In this document: positions 1 to 12,142 of the stretch, piece after piece
Layout: every line of letters starts with the position of its first letter
Numbering within the stretch: the first letter of the stretch is position 1
Assembly: GCA_016647705.1 (NCBI GenBank)
Contig: CM028334.1
Coordinates: forward strand, 2,294,001-2,358,000
Direction: 5' to 3'
Source of the DNA: Eucommia ulmoides
Lineage: Eukaryota; Streptophyta; Magnoliopsida; Garryales; Eucommiaceae
Length of the DNA: 64,000 bases
Position numbers and translations under genes: made by a program
The notes under the pieces: model-generated
What the model saw: only the letters and a program-made list of their open reading frames with translations
Told to the model about the DNA's origin: nothing
Database searches by the model: none

Positions 1-1122
1 ACATGCAGTGAATATTCACTAAGCAAATATAAATTCAGGATATAAAACTTACAGCAAACATTCACAGAACATATAAATCATAGAGTTGAGATTATTCAGG
101 TTTAGTGAACGTTAACTACAGACTTACCGGTTATTTAAACGATCAAGAAAGATGAAGTAGATCGAGACTAGAGTTTGACTCTATGTCTATACTCATGCTA
201 ATAGTTGAATGGACGTTTGTATTTCAAGGTACAACAATCTCGAATTTCTGGAACAAGCACTTGAAACTAAAAATTGTGAACTGAACTTGAATTTGAGCTC
301 TCACAGATTTTGTATACGTATTGTGCTTTGGTGATAATGCAATGATAATTTTGTGACTGAGTGATCTCGAAATGAAAGTGAAATCCCCCAAATGGATGCA
401 ACATTTTGGAATTTGAAGAGGCATCACTTCTGAAAAGGCAAGTTAATGTTCACTTGCCTAAATACCATCAGTGAACATACATGAATGTTCACTTGGCATT
501 GGTTTCGTTGTAATTGGCACTGTCTGTTTCGTTTAAATATTCTTTTAATTTAATATTTAAATAAACTTTGCCATAAAAGATTATACTCTGATAGGTTATG
601 ACCCTACCTGGATCCGTATCTGACCCGCACCCTTGCATGGCACGGCTCGATTCAGTTAGACAGCGACAGCGGCGTGCATGCGGTTAATTATATAACCCCA
701 ACAATGCAAAAAAATAATATGTTGAACGGCCTTGCTCTTTATTCCTAACTTGGAGCTTGATATATTGCTCAAGTTTTTCCTTTACCATCCATGTGGGATT
801 ACATTTCTATTTTAGTTTTCAACCAATCGGGTATTTTTAGAGTTAAAAAATCTCATTGAAAATTTAATGATTTTTGACATATAAATATACTACGTTAATC
901 TCCAATTGAAGAGAAACGCATTGAAACTGTAACCCAATTAGTTTAATTAATGGGTTCCTTTTTAATTAATTATTAAAGTTTGCTAAATATTTGAACAGAT
1001 TCTTTCACAACTACGCAGTCAGATTTATAAAAGGCACTTGTCCCAAGAATGCAGGACAATAAAGATATAACTAGCAAACTTTTCACCCTGCAGTCAAAAG
1101 GAAAGAAGTCAATGATTTATAC
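1..1122 (-). other. Intron of the FDM1-like gene, running off the left edge
   Basis: This AT-rich stretch follows the donor at 1122/1123 on the minus strand. No frame resembles the XH domain (expected IGVKRMGE-like sequence), so it is read as intron. Nothing else is recognisable in it. Confidence 0.6.
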
Positions 1123-3600
1123 CTTAATCAATTCTTTTCTGGCATCTTGCAGTTCATCGTTACTTTGCCGCTCTTTGGTAACAAGAGTCTGATTTAAGGC
1201 TTCCACATCACCCATTTCCTCAATTTTCTGTTCCAACTCTTCATTCATCTCTTTAATCTTCTTCTGAACCGCGTCATCATCTTCATCCCCTAGATGCTTC
1301 ATCACATCTAATTTCCCTCTCAGTTCTTGAATTTCCATCTCTAATTTCTGCTTGGTATCCAGCTGCTTTTCTAACTCGAGGATTTTTCGGAGCGCCTCCT
1401 CCTTCTCCCTCTGCAAATTTAAATCCCCACAAACAAAAGCCACCCACATAGTAAGACAATGTAACATATAACCTCAATATATAAATAAACCGCAATAACT
1501 TAGCCACTGCTTGAAGTTAGGTGATAATTACCTTTTGCTCTTCGACTAGCCTTAAAACATTTTCATCAGCCTTTTTCTGCTCCTCAGATGCCAACTTTAG
1601 AGAATTACTTCTCACATCATTCTGAGGTATTAAAAACTATATTAGTAATGGTCATGAAGCAGAAACTACATTTGTAACAGTCATGCAGAACCATTATAGA
1701 GAAAAGCAAATTCTTTACATTGAACCAACACTGGAAAAATTATCGGTTTTACCTATTTTCTTGGTGTCATAGGTAGGCCAGGTTACATTTTTATGGATAA
1801 TTACTGAAAAAATGAAATGAAATTAGTATAGGGTTCAGAATGTTATATCTAAATGTGATAAAGGGCAACCGGTGCACTTCAGCATATTGTCACAGTACAA
1901 GGAATAGTGATTAAGCAATTCAGGTTAAGAGATTGTCTATCGAAACCTACAAACAGATTAAGGTAATACTGCATTCAGTCGTGCTATATACAAATAGAAA
2001 AATGTACACACATCAATTGACTCAAGTAAATCGACTAGCTAAAACTTTGAGATATCAAATAAAAGAACAATTTAAGTGAAACAGCCAATAACCATGTGTC
2101 ACTGTGTACTACTGCCATAAATGTATTCACCTGTTTCTTCTCATCATCGAGTTTCAGTTTCTCTCGCTCAGTTAGAGCTTCGCGCTTATTCAGTTCTCTG
2201 CTCCAGGAATCAAGTTGTTTCCTCTTGTTCTCCAAGTCCACATTCAGCATCTCCTGTTCGTCTAAAACCCTTCTGACGTGTTCCCGAGCTACACGCTGCA
2301 TCCTCCTAGTTTCTAGAAAGGGATATATGTAGAAATAGTTTATTTTCCATTATTGACCAAAGACAAATGCTTGCATTTAAATGAATAAACCATCTTTTGG
2401 CCCCTAAATATTCTCCACACGCACTCTAACTAATAGCTAAAAAATAAAAACCAAAAATTTACAGCCTATCGTGAAATAATTTTATAACCCTCAACTAGAT
2501 ATAAACTCCGAATGTGGGTCAAACAAACATTGACAATCAAACATCTGCCTGTCTGAGATGCCTAAGGACTCTTTACTTGGCTAAAGGAGTATGAGCTTAT
2601 CTGTTTTGAAGATGTAAGAAAATATAGTCTCGCAACATAGACGAGGCACAAGAAAACACATAATGAAAAAAAGACCAATATAAATGAGAGGAGGCTTACC
2701 TTCCTCAAAAGCCCGGTGTAGAATGTCCTTCTCCTCGAGCATCCTACCAAGTGACAATGTCTTTTCATTGTACTTGATCTGCAGCTCGTCAAGATTGTCA
2801 TTTTTCAGATCAATCTCACTGGCTAGGTTAGCCACAATTTTGTTTCTATCTTGGGCTGCTTCCTGCACAAGATCGGCTATTGTTTTTAAATCTCCTTTCT
2901 CACGAAGATAATCTCCCACAGGCCCTTCTGCCTTATAATCATCGCTTCGAGCAAACCAACCATAAATCTTTGAATCATGAACATCTTTCCGTGCATTCCA
3001 ATCCTTTTTACTCCGGTGATCTGCCTCAAAGGATTTTTCAAATTCCATCGCATTTTTAAATCCTGTCCAATCGTTTTCGAACTTCACAACTGCTTGGGAA
3101 GTTAGTCCAGGGCCCTCTGAGAAGAACTCGATGTCTAAAGGCTTATATTTTGATAAGTTCTTCAACCAGTTTGATCTACTATCTACATCCTTTCCATTTT
3201 CTTGCTCTTTTATGTTGACAAGAATCGCTGTCCATGGCCAACAATACAGGTCATGTGGCTCAGGATTTTGAGAAGGGGGTGCCGGTGCAACCACTCTCTG
3301 AGGTTGCTGTTCTGCCTCATGTACAAGATCAAATTCCAGGTACTTTGCCAAACCAAGGTGGTTTGCTTTCTGTTTAGCACTTCGGTTTGAAGAACCTTTC
3401 CCCACTCCTGTGGCGTGTTGAAGAAGATCCTTGTATTTATAATCTTGTTTCTTCTTCCCAGCACAGAAGGGGCATCTGAGGGTGCCATTTGGACCCTTTA
3501 CCTTGTATTTGCCAGCCCTTAGTTCCTCGTACGGCTTCTCTTTGTAATCAGCTAGCTCTGACTCGCTGATATCAGACTCTTCGTCCGAGCTGCTTCCCAT
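1123..3600 (-). CDS. FDM1: FDM1-like (SGS3-like) RNA-directed DNA methylation factor, 3' part outside window
   Basis: Four minus-strand coding exons join in phase: 2700-3600, 2131-2312, 1532-1621 and 1123-1410, all with GT-AG borders, giving 487 residues. Residues about 41-82 are a zf-XS finger (RCPFCAGKKKQDYKYKDLL, then QHATGVG). Residues about 117-228 are the XS domain that in this family binds double-stranded RNA with a 5' overhang (LYCWPWTAILVN, YGWFARSDDY). From about 245 onward is a long charged coiled coil (EEALRKILELEKQLDTKQ, MKHLGDEDDDAVQKK). The family works in the nucleus with IDN2-type partners in RNA-directed DNA methylation. The fourth exon ends with a good donor, and no XH-domain exon is visible in 1-1122, so the C-terminus should lie left of the window. 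The start at 3600 begins the acidic MGSSSDEESD leader usual in the family. FDM1/FDM2-type is favoured over IDN2 from recalled sequence. Confidence 0.93.
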
Positions 3601-4883
3601 CTAAACTCGACAATTGAAATCAAAGCAATCTATATCAGATTCCATGACACAAAACACACACTCAGAACATTAAAACTAAACAGATATTCTATGCATTCAG
3701 TTATCCTAACTTTGTTATTTATGGGTCAAGGCACACCAGGGCACAAAGGTCTCCTAGGGCCTACGTGTGAGGCCCTAGCTTCGTTGAATTGAGGTGCATC
3801 TTCTATAAAACTGAGTTGTGATGAATATTTATGAAATATTTTATATTATAACATGTACTTTAGGGACTTCACTAATAAAATAGTCTATTTACAACAAAAC
3901 AGCCAACAAATATATGATTTTTTTTAGACGTAGAATAATTAACTATCAACTACTCATGGACATGCCGAACAAATTATTCAATGAAACAAATTACACAATT
4001 ATGAAATCAAAGAATAAAGCCAAGTAACAAAAGAGCCACAAAATTTCAAATGAATCCACAAATAGAAACATTAATTTCATACGTACGTGATACGTATCCC
4101 ACATATCCACGTCCGATACGCATATGGCGACCTTCAGGGAAGTATCTGTGCTTTCTAGCTGGGAACAATTATTCATTACTAATTCATATCACAAGATAAA
4201 TTACAACTATCCAATGTAATAACCACTATCATGTGTAAAAGGAAACTTTAAAAAAATCTCTTAAGACTCTTGATGTATGACACACAAAATTTCATAATAT
4301 TTTAAAGGGATCTATCTTTGTACCATAAGTTGTGTTAATATATGTATATTGGTCTTGCCCCACTAGGTTAAACCCTAATCCCATTAGGAAAACTCTAATC
4401 ATTCTCTACATATGTAGACCCTTTGTATATCTCTGTAAATTGTACGTTTCTCATATATTAATACGTTTCTCGTATATCAATACAATCATTTCATGTTCTC
4501 TCAATATTTCGTCTCTCAATTATTCTAACAAATTGTAACATTCACAATGAGAATGTTTAAATATCACTAATCATTAGGTTGCACAGTCTACATAAAGGTA
4601 AGAAAGCACTTCAGGGAATGACTTATCATGTGGATGAAAATTCCAGTTTCACCTTCATACTAGATTTTTATCTGAACAGACATATAAAATAAGAAAGTAA
4701 TTTCTAGTTTCCACAAGCATTTTCCCCTCCTCAAGCCCGTCGAATCAAGCTCATCTCTAGGAACACACAATGCTGTTATTTCGCATTTACGAAATTCGGA
4801 AACATTTCATGCGTAACCATTACAAATTTCAATTGAGCTCAACATACAATGTGTTATGACTTCAGGAGAAGAGAGAATCTGAC
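3601..4883 (-). other. Probable 5'-UTR intron of the FDM1-like gene
   Basis: AT-rich sequence with no coding signal lies between the putative leader exon and the start codon. No repeat family seen elsewhere in the window is recognised here. Confidence 0.4.
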
Positions 4884-5105
4884 CTGATCGATATGAGATG
4901 AAACCTACGTCGATGGCGATGACGATGGAGCTCGAGATCGAGGTCAAGGTAGACAATGAAATGGAGAGCAATCCAGCTGCTAGCGCTTCATCACGCGGAG
5001 CTGTTATGGAGATGGACGCGATATGGGCATGCGATGACGATGGAGGTCGGCGAGCTGGTAGAGCTTTGATTTCAGAGCTGATAACAGAGATGAAAGCGAA
5101 ATGGA
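4884..5105 (-). other. Probable 5' untranslated first exon of the FDM1-like gene
   Basis: A locally GC-richer block ends on the minus strand with a clean donor (ATCGATCAG then GTCAGATTC). The first coding exon is preceded by TTTAG directly before the ATG, which fits an acceptor. This would make 3601-4883 a 5'-UTR intron. The right border (transcription start) is a guess. A 71-codon plus-strand frame across it looks accidental. Confidence 0.5.
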
Positions 5106-5114
5106 ACTGTTAGG

Positions 5115-5901
5115 GCACTCTGCAGTGGTACAATATATAAAATTGATGTTTTTATTATTTAGCCTTGATTTAAAACATTATTTACAAAAAGACCTTTAAA
5201 ACACTCAATGAAGCTTTTAATCTTTTTTATAGATAAAATAGAAGGTAAAATGATATATATGGTCCTAAACAATCATAATATATTGACAGGTCGATGTTCA
5301 CTCACCTTACTATATTGTCTTTCTCTCTAAATTGGTTGGACCTCACTCTCTCTCTAACTTCTTTCTCTTTTCTCTAACGGCCGGCTATAGCTAATCACGA
5401 CCACCGAATGCCACCGCCACCAGATCCGACCACTGAACGTCATTGCCACCAGATCCGACCACCGAACGCCACCATCATCCAAGTCGAACAGCCGTTGATC
5501 ACCACTAGCCAGATCCGACAATCACCACCAGCCACCAGCCAGATCTGGACCACCAGCAGCTAAATCAACCTCAATGATGCTCCACCGACCGCTACCGCCT
5601 CTAGATCCCACCACCGAAGCTTGGTTGTGTTTAGCAACCGTCTCTCTCTCTTCTTCTCTCTCTCCTCACTATGGTCATTTTCGTCCATGATTTGATCTGG
5701 ATTTGTGGGCAAGTATTTTTCTCTAGGGTTCCAGATTTCACAATTTGTTTTGGATTTGTGGGTATTTTGGTTTTATGAATTTATCTAGGGTTCCAGATTT
5801 CACAACATCCATCACATTTCACGATTTGTTTTGGATTTGTGAGTTTTTTGTATAATTTTTAAAGTGGTGGTAGTGGTGGATGGTGGCGGTGGGTAAGTAT
5901 T

Positions 5902-5941
<40 letters not shown>

Positions 5942-6132
5942 CATATATTTCTCTTTTTTATTCTTGGTGGTGATAGATGTTATTCGTTTTGGTGGTATTT
6001 TTTTGCGGTGTTGATGTTCGTTTCAGCAGTGTTGGTGGTGGTGGTGATGTTTATTTTCGTTTTGGACAACCATCGGCCACTACTAGTCAGATCCGGAAAC
6101 CACCTCCAGCCACCAGCTAGATCCAGACCTCC

Positions 6133-6167
<35 letters not shown>

Positions 6168-6330
6168 GTTCATGGTGTTCTTATTTTTATTTTTTGGGTT
6201 TGATGTTCGAATTGGCGATGTTGTTCGGCAGTGGTGATGTTCATTTTCGATTCGATCAACCGTCGGCTACCACTAGCCAAATCCGACAACCACCGCCGAC
6301 CACCAGCCAGATTTAACGTTAACACCGGTG
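5115..6330. repeat. Degenerate repeat-rich intergenic block with CACCAGCCAGATC phrases
   Basis: The phrase CCACCAGCCAGATCCGA and variants recur at about 5400-5560, 6070-6130 and 6260-6315, with CT microsatellites at 5898-5926 and 6125-6166 and a TA run at 5925-5940. It merges into the GTTAAC array at its right end. This is probably an old non-coding transposon; no inverted ends or open frame support a class. Confidence 0.4.
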
Positions 6331-7260
6331 TTGATGTTCGATTCGACGGTGTGGTGAAAATGTTCATTAACGTTAACACACACCAATTTTCATTTTTGCA
6401 CACATGTGTTTTTCTGAACAATGTTTGACGTGTTAATGTTAACACAAACGAGACCCAAAAATGTGTATTTTTTAACGTTAATGTTAGTGTTTTGTTTTTT
6501 GATTTCTTACGTATGGGTTTCCAGACAACATAAATGCGTTAACGTTAACATAGGAGACCCTAGAAAAATGTGTATTAACGTTAACGCAAACAAAAAAAAA
6601 ATGTGTATTTACGTTAACGTTAGTGTTTTGTGTGATTTTTTCACATATATTTTCTAGACAACATGAATGTGTTAACGTTAACACAAAAAGAGACGCCAAA
6701 AAATATGCATTAATGTTACCATCAGTGTTTGCTTTGGATTTTCTAATATATGGATTTCCAGACAATGTGAATACGTTAAATTCAACCCAATCACACATTC
6801 AGCTTAAAAGAATAAAATACTACATATGGTAGTTAACGTTAACGCGCACAAAACAAAAATATGTGGTAAGACGTTAACGTAAATATTCAAACAAAATATG
6901 TTAACACACAAAACCTCTAAAAAATAAAATACGTTAATGTTAAAACTCATAGCCCAATAGTAAAAAATGCGTTAATGTTAATGTATAAAAACAGATGAAG
7001 AAAGATACGGTAACTCGAAACACATACAAAAAAAATAATATGAAAATGCGTTAACGTTAATGCACACAAAAATTAGTTAACTCACAAAATGAGTTAACTA
7101 TGCACCCAAAAATGAGTTAACGCACACCAAAAAAAAAAAAAAACCACAAAGAAGAGTGTATTGTTGAAAATGAGGACTGAGTTGACGTTAACGTTATGTG
7201 TGCATATTTTTATCTTCTTGCATAGGACAAAATGATAGAAATCATAAATAAACGTTAACA
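6305..7260. repeat. Minisatellite with recurrent GTTAACGTTAAC palindromes
   Basis: Units of roughly 105-135 bp repeat from about 6414 to 6780, each carrying an AGACAACATAAATG-like block followed by GTTAACGTTAAC and an AAAATGTGTATT block. Degenerate TTAACG-containing sequence continues to about 7260. More than fifteen GTTAAC or near-GTTAAC sites fall within 950 bp. No coding function is seen. Confidence 0.7.
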
Positions 7261-7264
7261 AGGG

Positions 7265-8077
7265 GGCCAAAATAAAGATTTTTTTTCTAAAGATTTAGTG
7301 GAGTCTGAATCCTCAATAACATCTCTATAGAAGACTAAGAAAATAAGAACCCCTATAAAATATATACATATCATTTAGTTATTTTGATAGTAAATACATA
7401 AATTTTAATAAATAATGTCATTTTATAAATACTGAATACGAATATACTATTAAGAATTACATAAATAATCATAAAAGTGAAATAATATTTCTACAAATTA
7501 ATTTTTACTAATATAATATAAAATAACAAACAAATAAACATAAAGTATGATTAATTTTATCAATTTTTGAAAGTCAACAAATTTTAATTTAATTAATTTA
7601 TATTGTATCTTCTTTTTTTTGGGTGAAAATATTTTTTGAATCACAATTATTTTTTTAAATAATTCAAAATGTATACCAGAAAAACAATCATATATTTGTA
7701 TATTAATTAAAAAAATAATTAAATTAATTAAAACAAAAAAACAACAAATTGAGTGAGATCACTCACTATTTGATAATATAAAAAAAGGAAAAGAAAATAT
7801 GTAAAAACTCATCAAATAGTTTGAAAGAATCATTATCTAATCTTATTAAAACTTTATCTTCTTCCATTTTTAAGTATTAATATTAGATTCACATGAAATT
7901 TATATTTTCACTTTCTCTAAAACGAAAATATGGAAAATTAACAATGATAATGGTCATCGTCTCAAATATAGGGAGTGTCACCAATAATTTTTCACAAAAA
8001 ATATTATAATTAAAATGTATTTATATCTTCATTAAATACTAGAGGTCTTAGTCAAGTTAGCAAGAAAATATGTCAAT
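7265..8077. other. AT-rich intergenic sequence
   Basis: Very AT-rich, with no gene, no open frame of note and no recognisable repeat. Confidence 0.6.
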
Positions 8078-8275
8078 TTTCCTTGTCAATTAGTGTTTCA
8101 TTCTCTTGGGAAGTACTTTAGGAATTAAATTTTTAATTTAATCATAAATGCATCAGGTTGATATGAGAGAGTGCAATCTTAAAATCGTCTAGGGAGATGA
8201 TTAGTCGAAATACATATAAATTGGTCTAGACACACGGTACCATAAACCCTCCCAAAAGAAAAAAAAAAGAAAAAG
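8078..8275 (+). mobile_element. tRNA-derived SINE, copy 1
   Basis: It shares with the copies at 13447, 42355 and elsewhere the blocks CTTGGGAAGTACT, GGAATTAAAT and GATGATTAGTCGA, and ends in an A-rich tail. The tRNA-like B-box region is degraded in this copy. Confidence 0.6.
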
Positions 8276-8762
8276 GTATTCATCAAATACTAATACCATT
8301 TTTTCATTTAATATTATATTATTAGGGATTGGCTATATTTATATTAAATTTATAATTGTTAAAAATAGCAAATAAAAAAAAAAACTAATAAAGTGTGTCT
8401 ATAAATTTAAAGGGTAAAAACTATAATTTATGAGAAACACCTCAAGAATTAAATCTGTAATTTAATCCAAAAATACATCATACCTAGAGGAGTGCAACTT
8501 TAAAATCGCTTAGGGAGATAATTAGTCAATGTGTAAGTAAACTGATCTGGACACACGATACCGTTAAAAAAAGCCAAAAAAAAAAAAAGGTATTCATCAA
8601 ATACTAATACTACATTTTCATTTAATATTATATTATTAGGAATTCTATCTGCCTAAAGGCACTATATTTATTTTAAATTTATAATTGTTAAAAATAATAA
8701 ATAATAAAAAATTAACTAATAAAGTGTGTATATATGAAACTTAAAGAGTAAAAATATAATTG
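8105..8762. repeat. Tandem duplication, two units of about 325 bp
   Basis: Unit 1 (about 8105-8432) and unit 2 (about 8440-8762) each contain the SINE, then GTATTCATCAAATACTAATA, an AT-rich stretch, and AATAAAGTGTGT. The second unit runs into the left arm of the long-TIR element. Confidence 0.65.
8430..8592 (+). mobile_element. tRNA-derived SINE, copy 2 (5' truncated, in a tandem duplication)
   Basis: It matches the 3' two thirds of copy 1, including GATAATTAGTCAATGTG and a poly-A tail. The flank that follows also matches the flank of copy 1, so this copy arose by duplication of the locus and not by a new insertion. Confidence 0.6.
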
Positions 8763-8960
8763 AAATCATGGGTTTTATGAGTGAGATGTGAAATTTTTAG
8801 CCGAAAATTTTCTCTCCTAAATATTTCGTCAACTCATTCCAATCATCTATTCCCCTCAAATTAATCAAAGTTGCTAATGAAAAAAAAATAATAATAATGA
8901 TTTATTAATAGATTAATGTATAACTTGTGTTCATTGAGTCCATTGATCTTTCTTGCTTTA

Positions 8961-9090
8961 TTGTCTAAATATTAAAATTATATTTTTTCGTCCGTGGCTT
9001 AAGGCACAAGTTAAAGCATATAACTTGTGCCTTAAGCCACGGATGAAAAAAGATAATTTTAATTTTAAAATATTAATTTTAATATTTAGG
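8961..9090. mobile_element. Small hairpin (fold-back) element
   Basis: A near-perfect inverted repeat has inner arms 8989-9013 and 9021-9045 (GTGGCTTAAGGCACAAGTTA on the left) separated by about 7 bases, with AT-rich arms extending to about 45 bp. It lies inside the long-TIR element. This is a typical fold-back MITE remnant; a small-RNA hairpin is possible but unsupported. Confidence 0.65.
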
Positions 9091-9479
9091 CAATATAATA
9101 AAAAGATCAACGAACTCAACAATATAATTATCATTAGAGAATATAAGTCCACAACCCAAAACAATAAACATTGAAACTAATAGTTATTAACACATGTTTT
9201 CAAATTAACAATATACTTGTATCGCGATGATTCTAAAAACTTAGCAGAAATTGACAAAATTCCCTCCATTTATACAATATTCCTAATTTTTCGATTTATG
9301 TTTTAAATAAAAACAACAATAATACTTTAAAAATATTGGTTCAAAAGTTTATTTTTTCTCCCATAATTCCATTTGTTTATACACCATTCTAAAATTTTTA
9401 AATATTATTGGCAAATCCCATTTTAAACCCTCTAAAAACGATCATGTTTCTATGTGTTCCAATAAGTTTGTACATTTCA

Positions 9480-10215
9480 CTTTAAATTTTATATATTTAA
9501 TCACGATTTTAATTAGCCATTTCGTTTAATTTAGCTGTTAAATTAGACGAAAATGAGATTTTTTTTTTGTAAATCTATTACCGTGCCATTGCCCTTCGGC
9601 TTTCCCATATCTATTTCCCTCTTTATCTCTCCTCAGGTCTCTGTGTGTGCGCGTGCACATGTATGGGAGGAGGGAGGTTGAGGAGGAGAAAGCCTTGTTC
9701 ACCCCACCCCACCACCATCAATGCCACCATGGATGTCCTCTTGAATAACCACCATAGCACCACCACTATGGAACCCTCTCAAAAATCGGATTTGATTTTT
9801 GTCACTACTGCCTACAAATCATTTCAAATATGATTTGAACTCTTCAAATTCCAATTTCTATATTTTAAATCGATTAGTGAGAAGTTGAGGAAGAAAAAGG
9901 ACAAAAAATTGGGCAATAGGGAGTCCCAGGGGTAGGTGATTGATGGTGGCGGCATTGATGTTGGTGGTGTTGATAATGGTGATGGTGACGGTAATTGTGA
10001 TGGTGGGGGGTTAAATGGGTGGTGGACGGCGGGATAGGGCACAGTGGTGGAGAGTTGCAGGGGTGGGGGTAGGGGTTGCTTGGTAAAAAAAAAATTAATA
10101 ATGTAAATTTACAAATCTGCCCGCATTTTAATCTAATTTAATAATTAAATTAGACGAAATGACTAATTAAACCATGTTTAAAGATATAGTATTTAAAGTG
10201 AAAACATAGTTAAAT
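9480..10215. mobile_element. Inverted-repeat element nested in the long-TIR element
   Basis: Left arm sequence around 9505-9575 (TTAGCCATTTCGTTTAATTT, TTAAATTAGACGAAA) recurs inverted around 10105-10200 (AAATTAGACGAAATGACTAA). The middle (9600-10080) is GC-richer and holds GGTGGTG-type triplet runs. Open frames over it are low-complexity and not believed. Confidence 0.45.
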
Positions 10216-10569
10216 CGTTTAAAATAGAATTCGCCCTGAAAATTGACATTAATTTCTATACTTCAGTGATTTTTTTTCATAAATATATAGTTTTACTCTT
10301 TTAAGAACTATTGTTTTTATTTAAAAAAATAAATATTTTTTTATTAACTTATATTAATTTAAAGAGAATATATGATTGGGATGAGTTGACGAAATATTTA
10401 GAAAAAAAAAAAAATCTATCTAAAAATTTCACACCTCACTTCTAAAGCTATTAAATTATATTATATTTTGTACCATTCAAGTTTTAAATATTTACTTAAT
10501 TACTTAATTTTTATTATTTATTAAATTAAAATTTTAAAAATTGATATAATGCCTTTAAACACGGAGAAT

Positions 10570-11205
10570 ACTAGTGATACACGTGGATGCAATATCAACC
10601 GTTTATTTTCAAAATTAAATCATAACCGTTCATTTACAAAATTAAATCGTCATAATTATAAGGACATTTATCACTTATTTTCCATGTCATTTTGCCTAAA
10701 ACCATAAACATTCTCTATCATTTGCTAAATACCGATAATCTCCCTATCATCTTTGGTAGAACACTATTTATTTCTCTTATAGGTTAAAAATTACTTAATT
10801 CTTTATTTAATTACAATTTTACACCTACCAATTTAAAAATGATTAAATAATTAAAAATATACCTTTTAGTTTTTTTTTCCCACTAACATGCCTATTTAAA
10901 AAATACACATTTTTCACTCTTTTCTTTTTTAACAAATTAAAAAAAAAAAAATAATGGGATGATGGTAGTGGTGGGTAAGGTGGATTGAGGATAAATATAA
11001 ATTTAAAAAAAAAAATTAGGAGTAAAAACAGTATTTTTTTTTTTTTTTTTTTTTAAATAGAGATATTAAACAAACAACAAAAAATATATTTTCCAAAATG
11101 ATAGGAGAAATTTGTGCCTTTAGGCAAAATAACGGGAGAATTAAGTGTTAAATACCCAATTATAATTAAGGGTTGACCCAAAAAATTTCTCCTATATCAT
11201 TATAA
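10570..11205. other. AT-rich intergenic sequence
   Basis: No gene is seen. There is a long T tract at 11033-11054 and other homopolymer runs. Confidence 0.55.
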
Positions 11206-11209
11206 AAAA

Positions 11210-11425
11210 TAGGGTACCTCTCTGTGATTTAATCGATTTGCACTTTACCTCTTATAGTTTGTAAATTGCCACTTACTTCCTCTATGGTCAGATATTTATT
11301 GCATTTATCCCCCTATATCAGAGGGTAAATGGTTTGAAAATCTAATTATAGGGGGTAAGTGACGATTTTTAAATTATAAGAAGATAAGTGTAAATCGGTC
11401 AAACTACATGGAGTAAAATTTAATT
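11210..11425. mobile_element. Short TIR element (MITE)
   Basis: The left end (GATTTGCACTTTACCTCTTA at about 11235) is the inverted counterpart of AAGATAAGTGTAAATCGGTC at about 11381-11400, with further matching to about 70 bp per arm. The total is about 215 bp with no coding capacity. Confidence 0.55.
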
Positions 11426-12140
11426 AATCCTAAAAAAATATAATATATATGATACTAAGATCATTAAATATTTTTTTAATTTGAAAGCATGACTAGGAAA
11501 TCATGAGTGGATCATATCTTTAATTAGCCAAATTGTGTACTTTGTTGTCAACTACCAAAGATTCCCCTGGCTTAAAAAAATATTTTAAAAATGCGACCTT
11601 TTTGTTAGGAAAAAAGAACTTCAATAAATAAATAAATAAATTGAAACTCTTTTCCTCACAATATTTTAATGAATTAATTTGTATATTTTTTCATTTATAT
11701 GTAATTTAATCAAATTTATACATTTTTTAGTTTGAACAAAAACACACACAATTTTTTAAATTTAATTAAAATTTAAGTTATATATTAATCGCATTACACG
11801 AGAAATTAGCGCGTTAATTATAACTAATACAGTTAGCTAACTAGTTTATGTATTTTAATTTTCACAAACAAACACTAAATTAGAACGATTCATAAATTGA
11901 ATGATTAACAAATAGTACAATTTTCAAGAGTGCAATTATGGCTTTCCCCCTAATCTTTCTTCATCTTTCATTTAAGTGTGGATTTTCCTGGGGACAATCA
12001 TAAAGAACAGAGGTCAAGTGATGTTTGGTTGTAAATAATTGGAGTCTCGGAATTGAAATTAGAAACGAACCCATCAAAAATTTCAAATTTTTAATTTTAA
12101 TTCCAATTCCGGGGCTCTAATTAGATAAAACCAAAAGCTA
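11426..12140. other. AT-rich intergenic sequence
   Basis: No gene is recognised. Part of it (about 11660-11940) resembles the TIR element at 32704-33013 in its phrases (ATAACTAATACAGTTAG, ACTAAATTAGAACGATTCAT), but the ends are not clear. Confidence 0.45.
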
Positions 12141-12142
12141 CC

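Larger units (their letters stand above)
8648..10562. mobile_element. Non-autonomous long-TIR (Mutator-like) DNA element
   Basis: About 215 bp at the left (8648-8870) is the inverted complement of 10355-10562. Both arms begin with a GCCTNAAGGCA-like outer end and share GTGAAATTTTTAG and AAATATTTCGTCAACTCAT. Arms of this length point to the Mutator superfamily. The interior encodes no transposase and contains a hairpin element and another inverted-repeat element. A target duplication could not be settled by eye. Confidence 0.6.

Noticed and set aside
2096-2332. Plus-strand frames over 2096-2911 and 3202-3390
   Set aside because: They are antisense shadows of the FDM1-like coding exons.
4898-5113. 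71-codon plus-strand frame
   Set aside because: It is antisense to the probable 5' leader exon of the FDM1-like gene and is better explained by that GC-richer exon.
6008-6798. Several 70-100-codon frames
   Set aside because: They lie over CT microsatellites and the GTTAAC array on both strands at once; no conserved domain.
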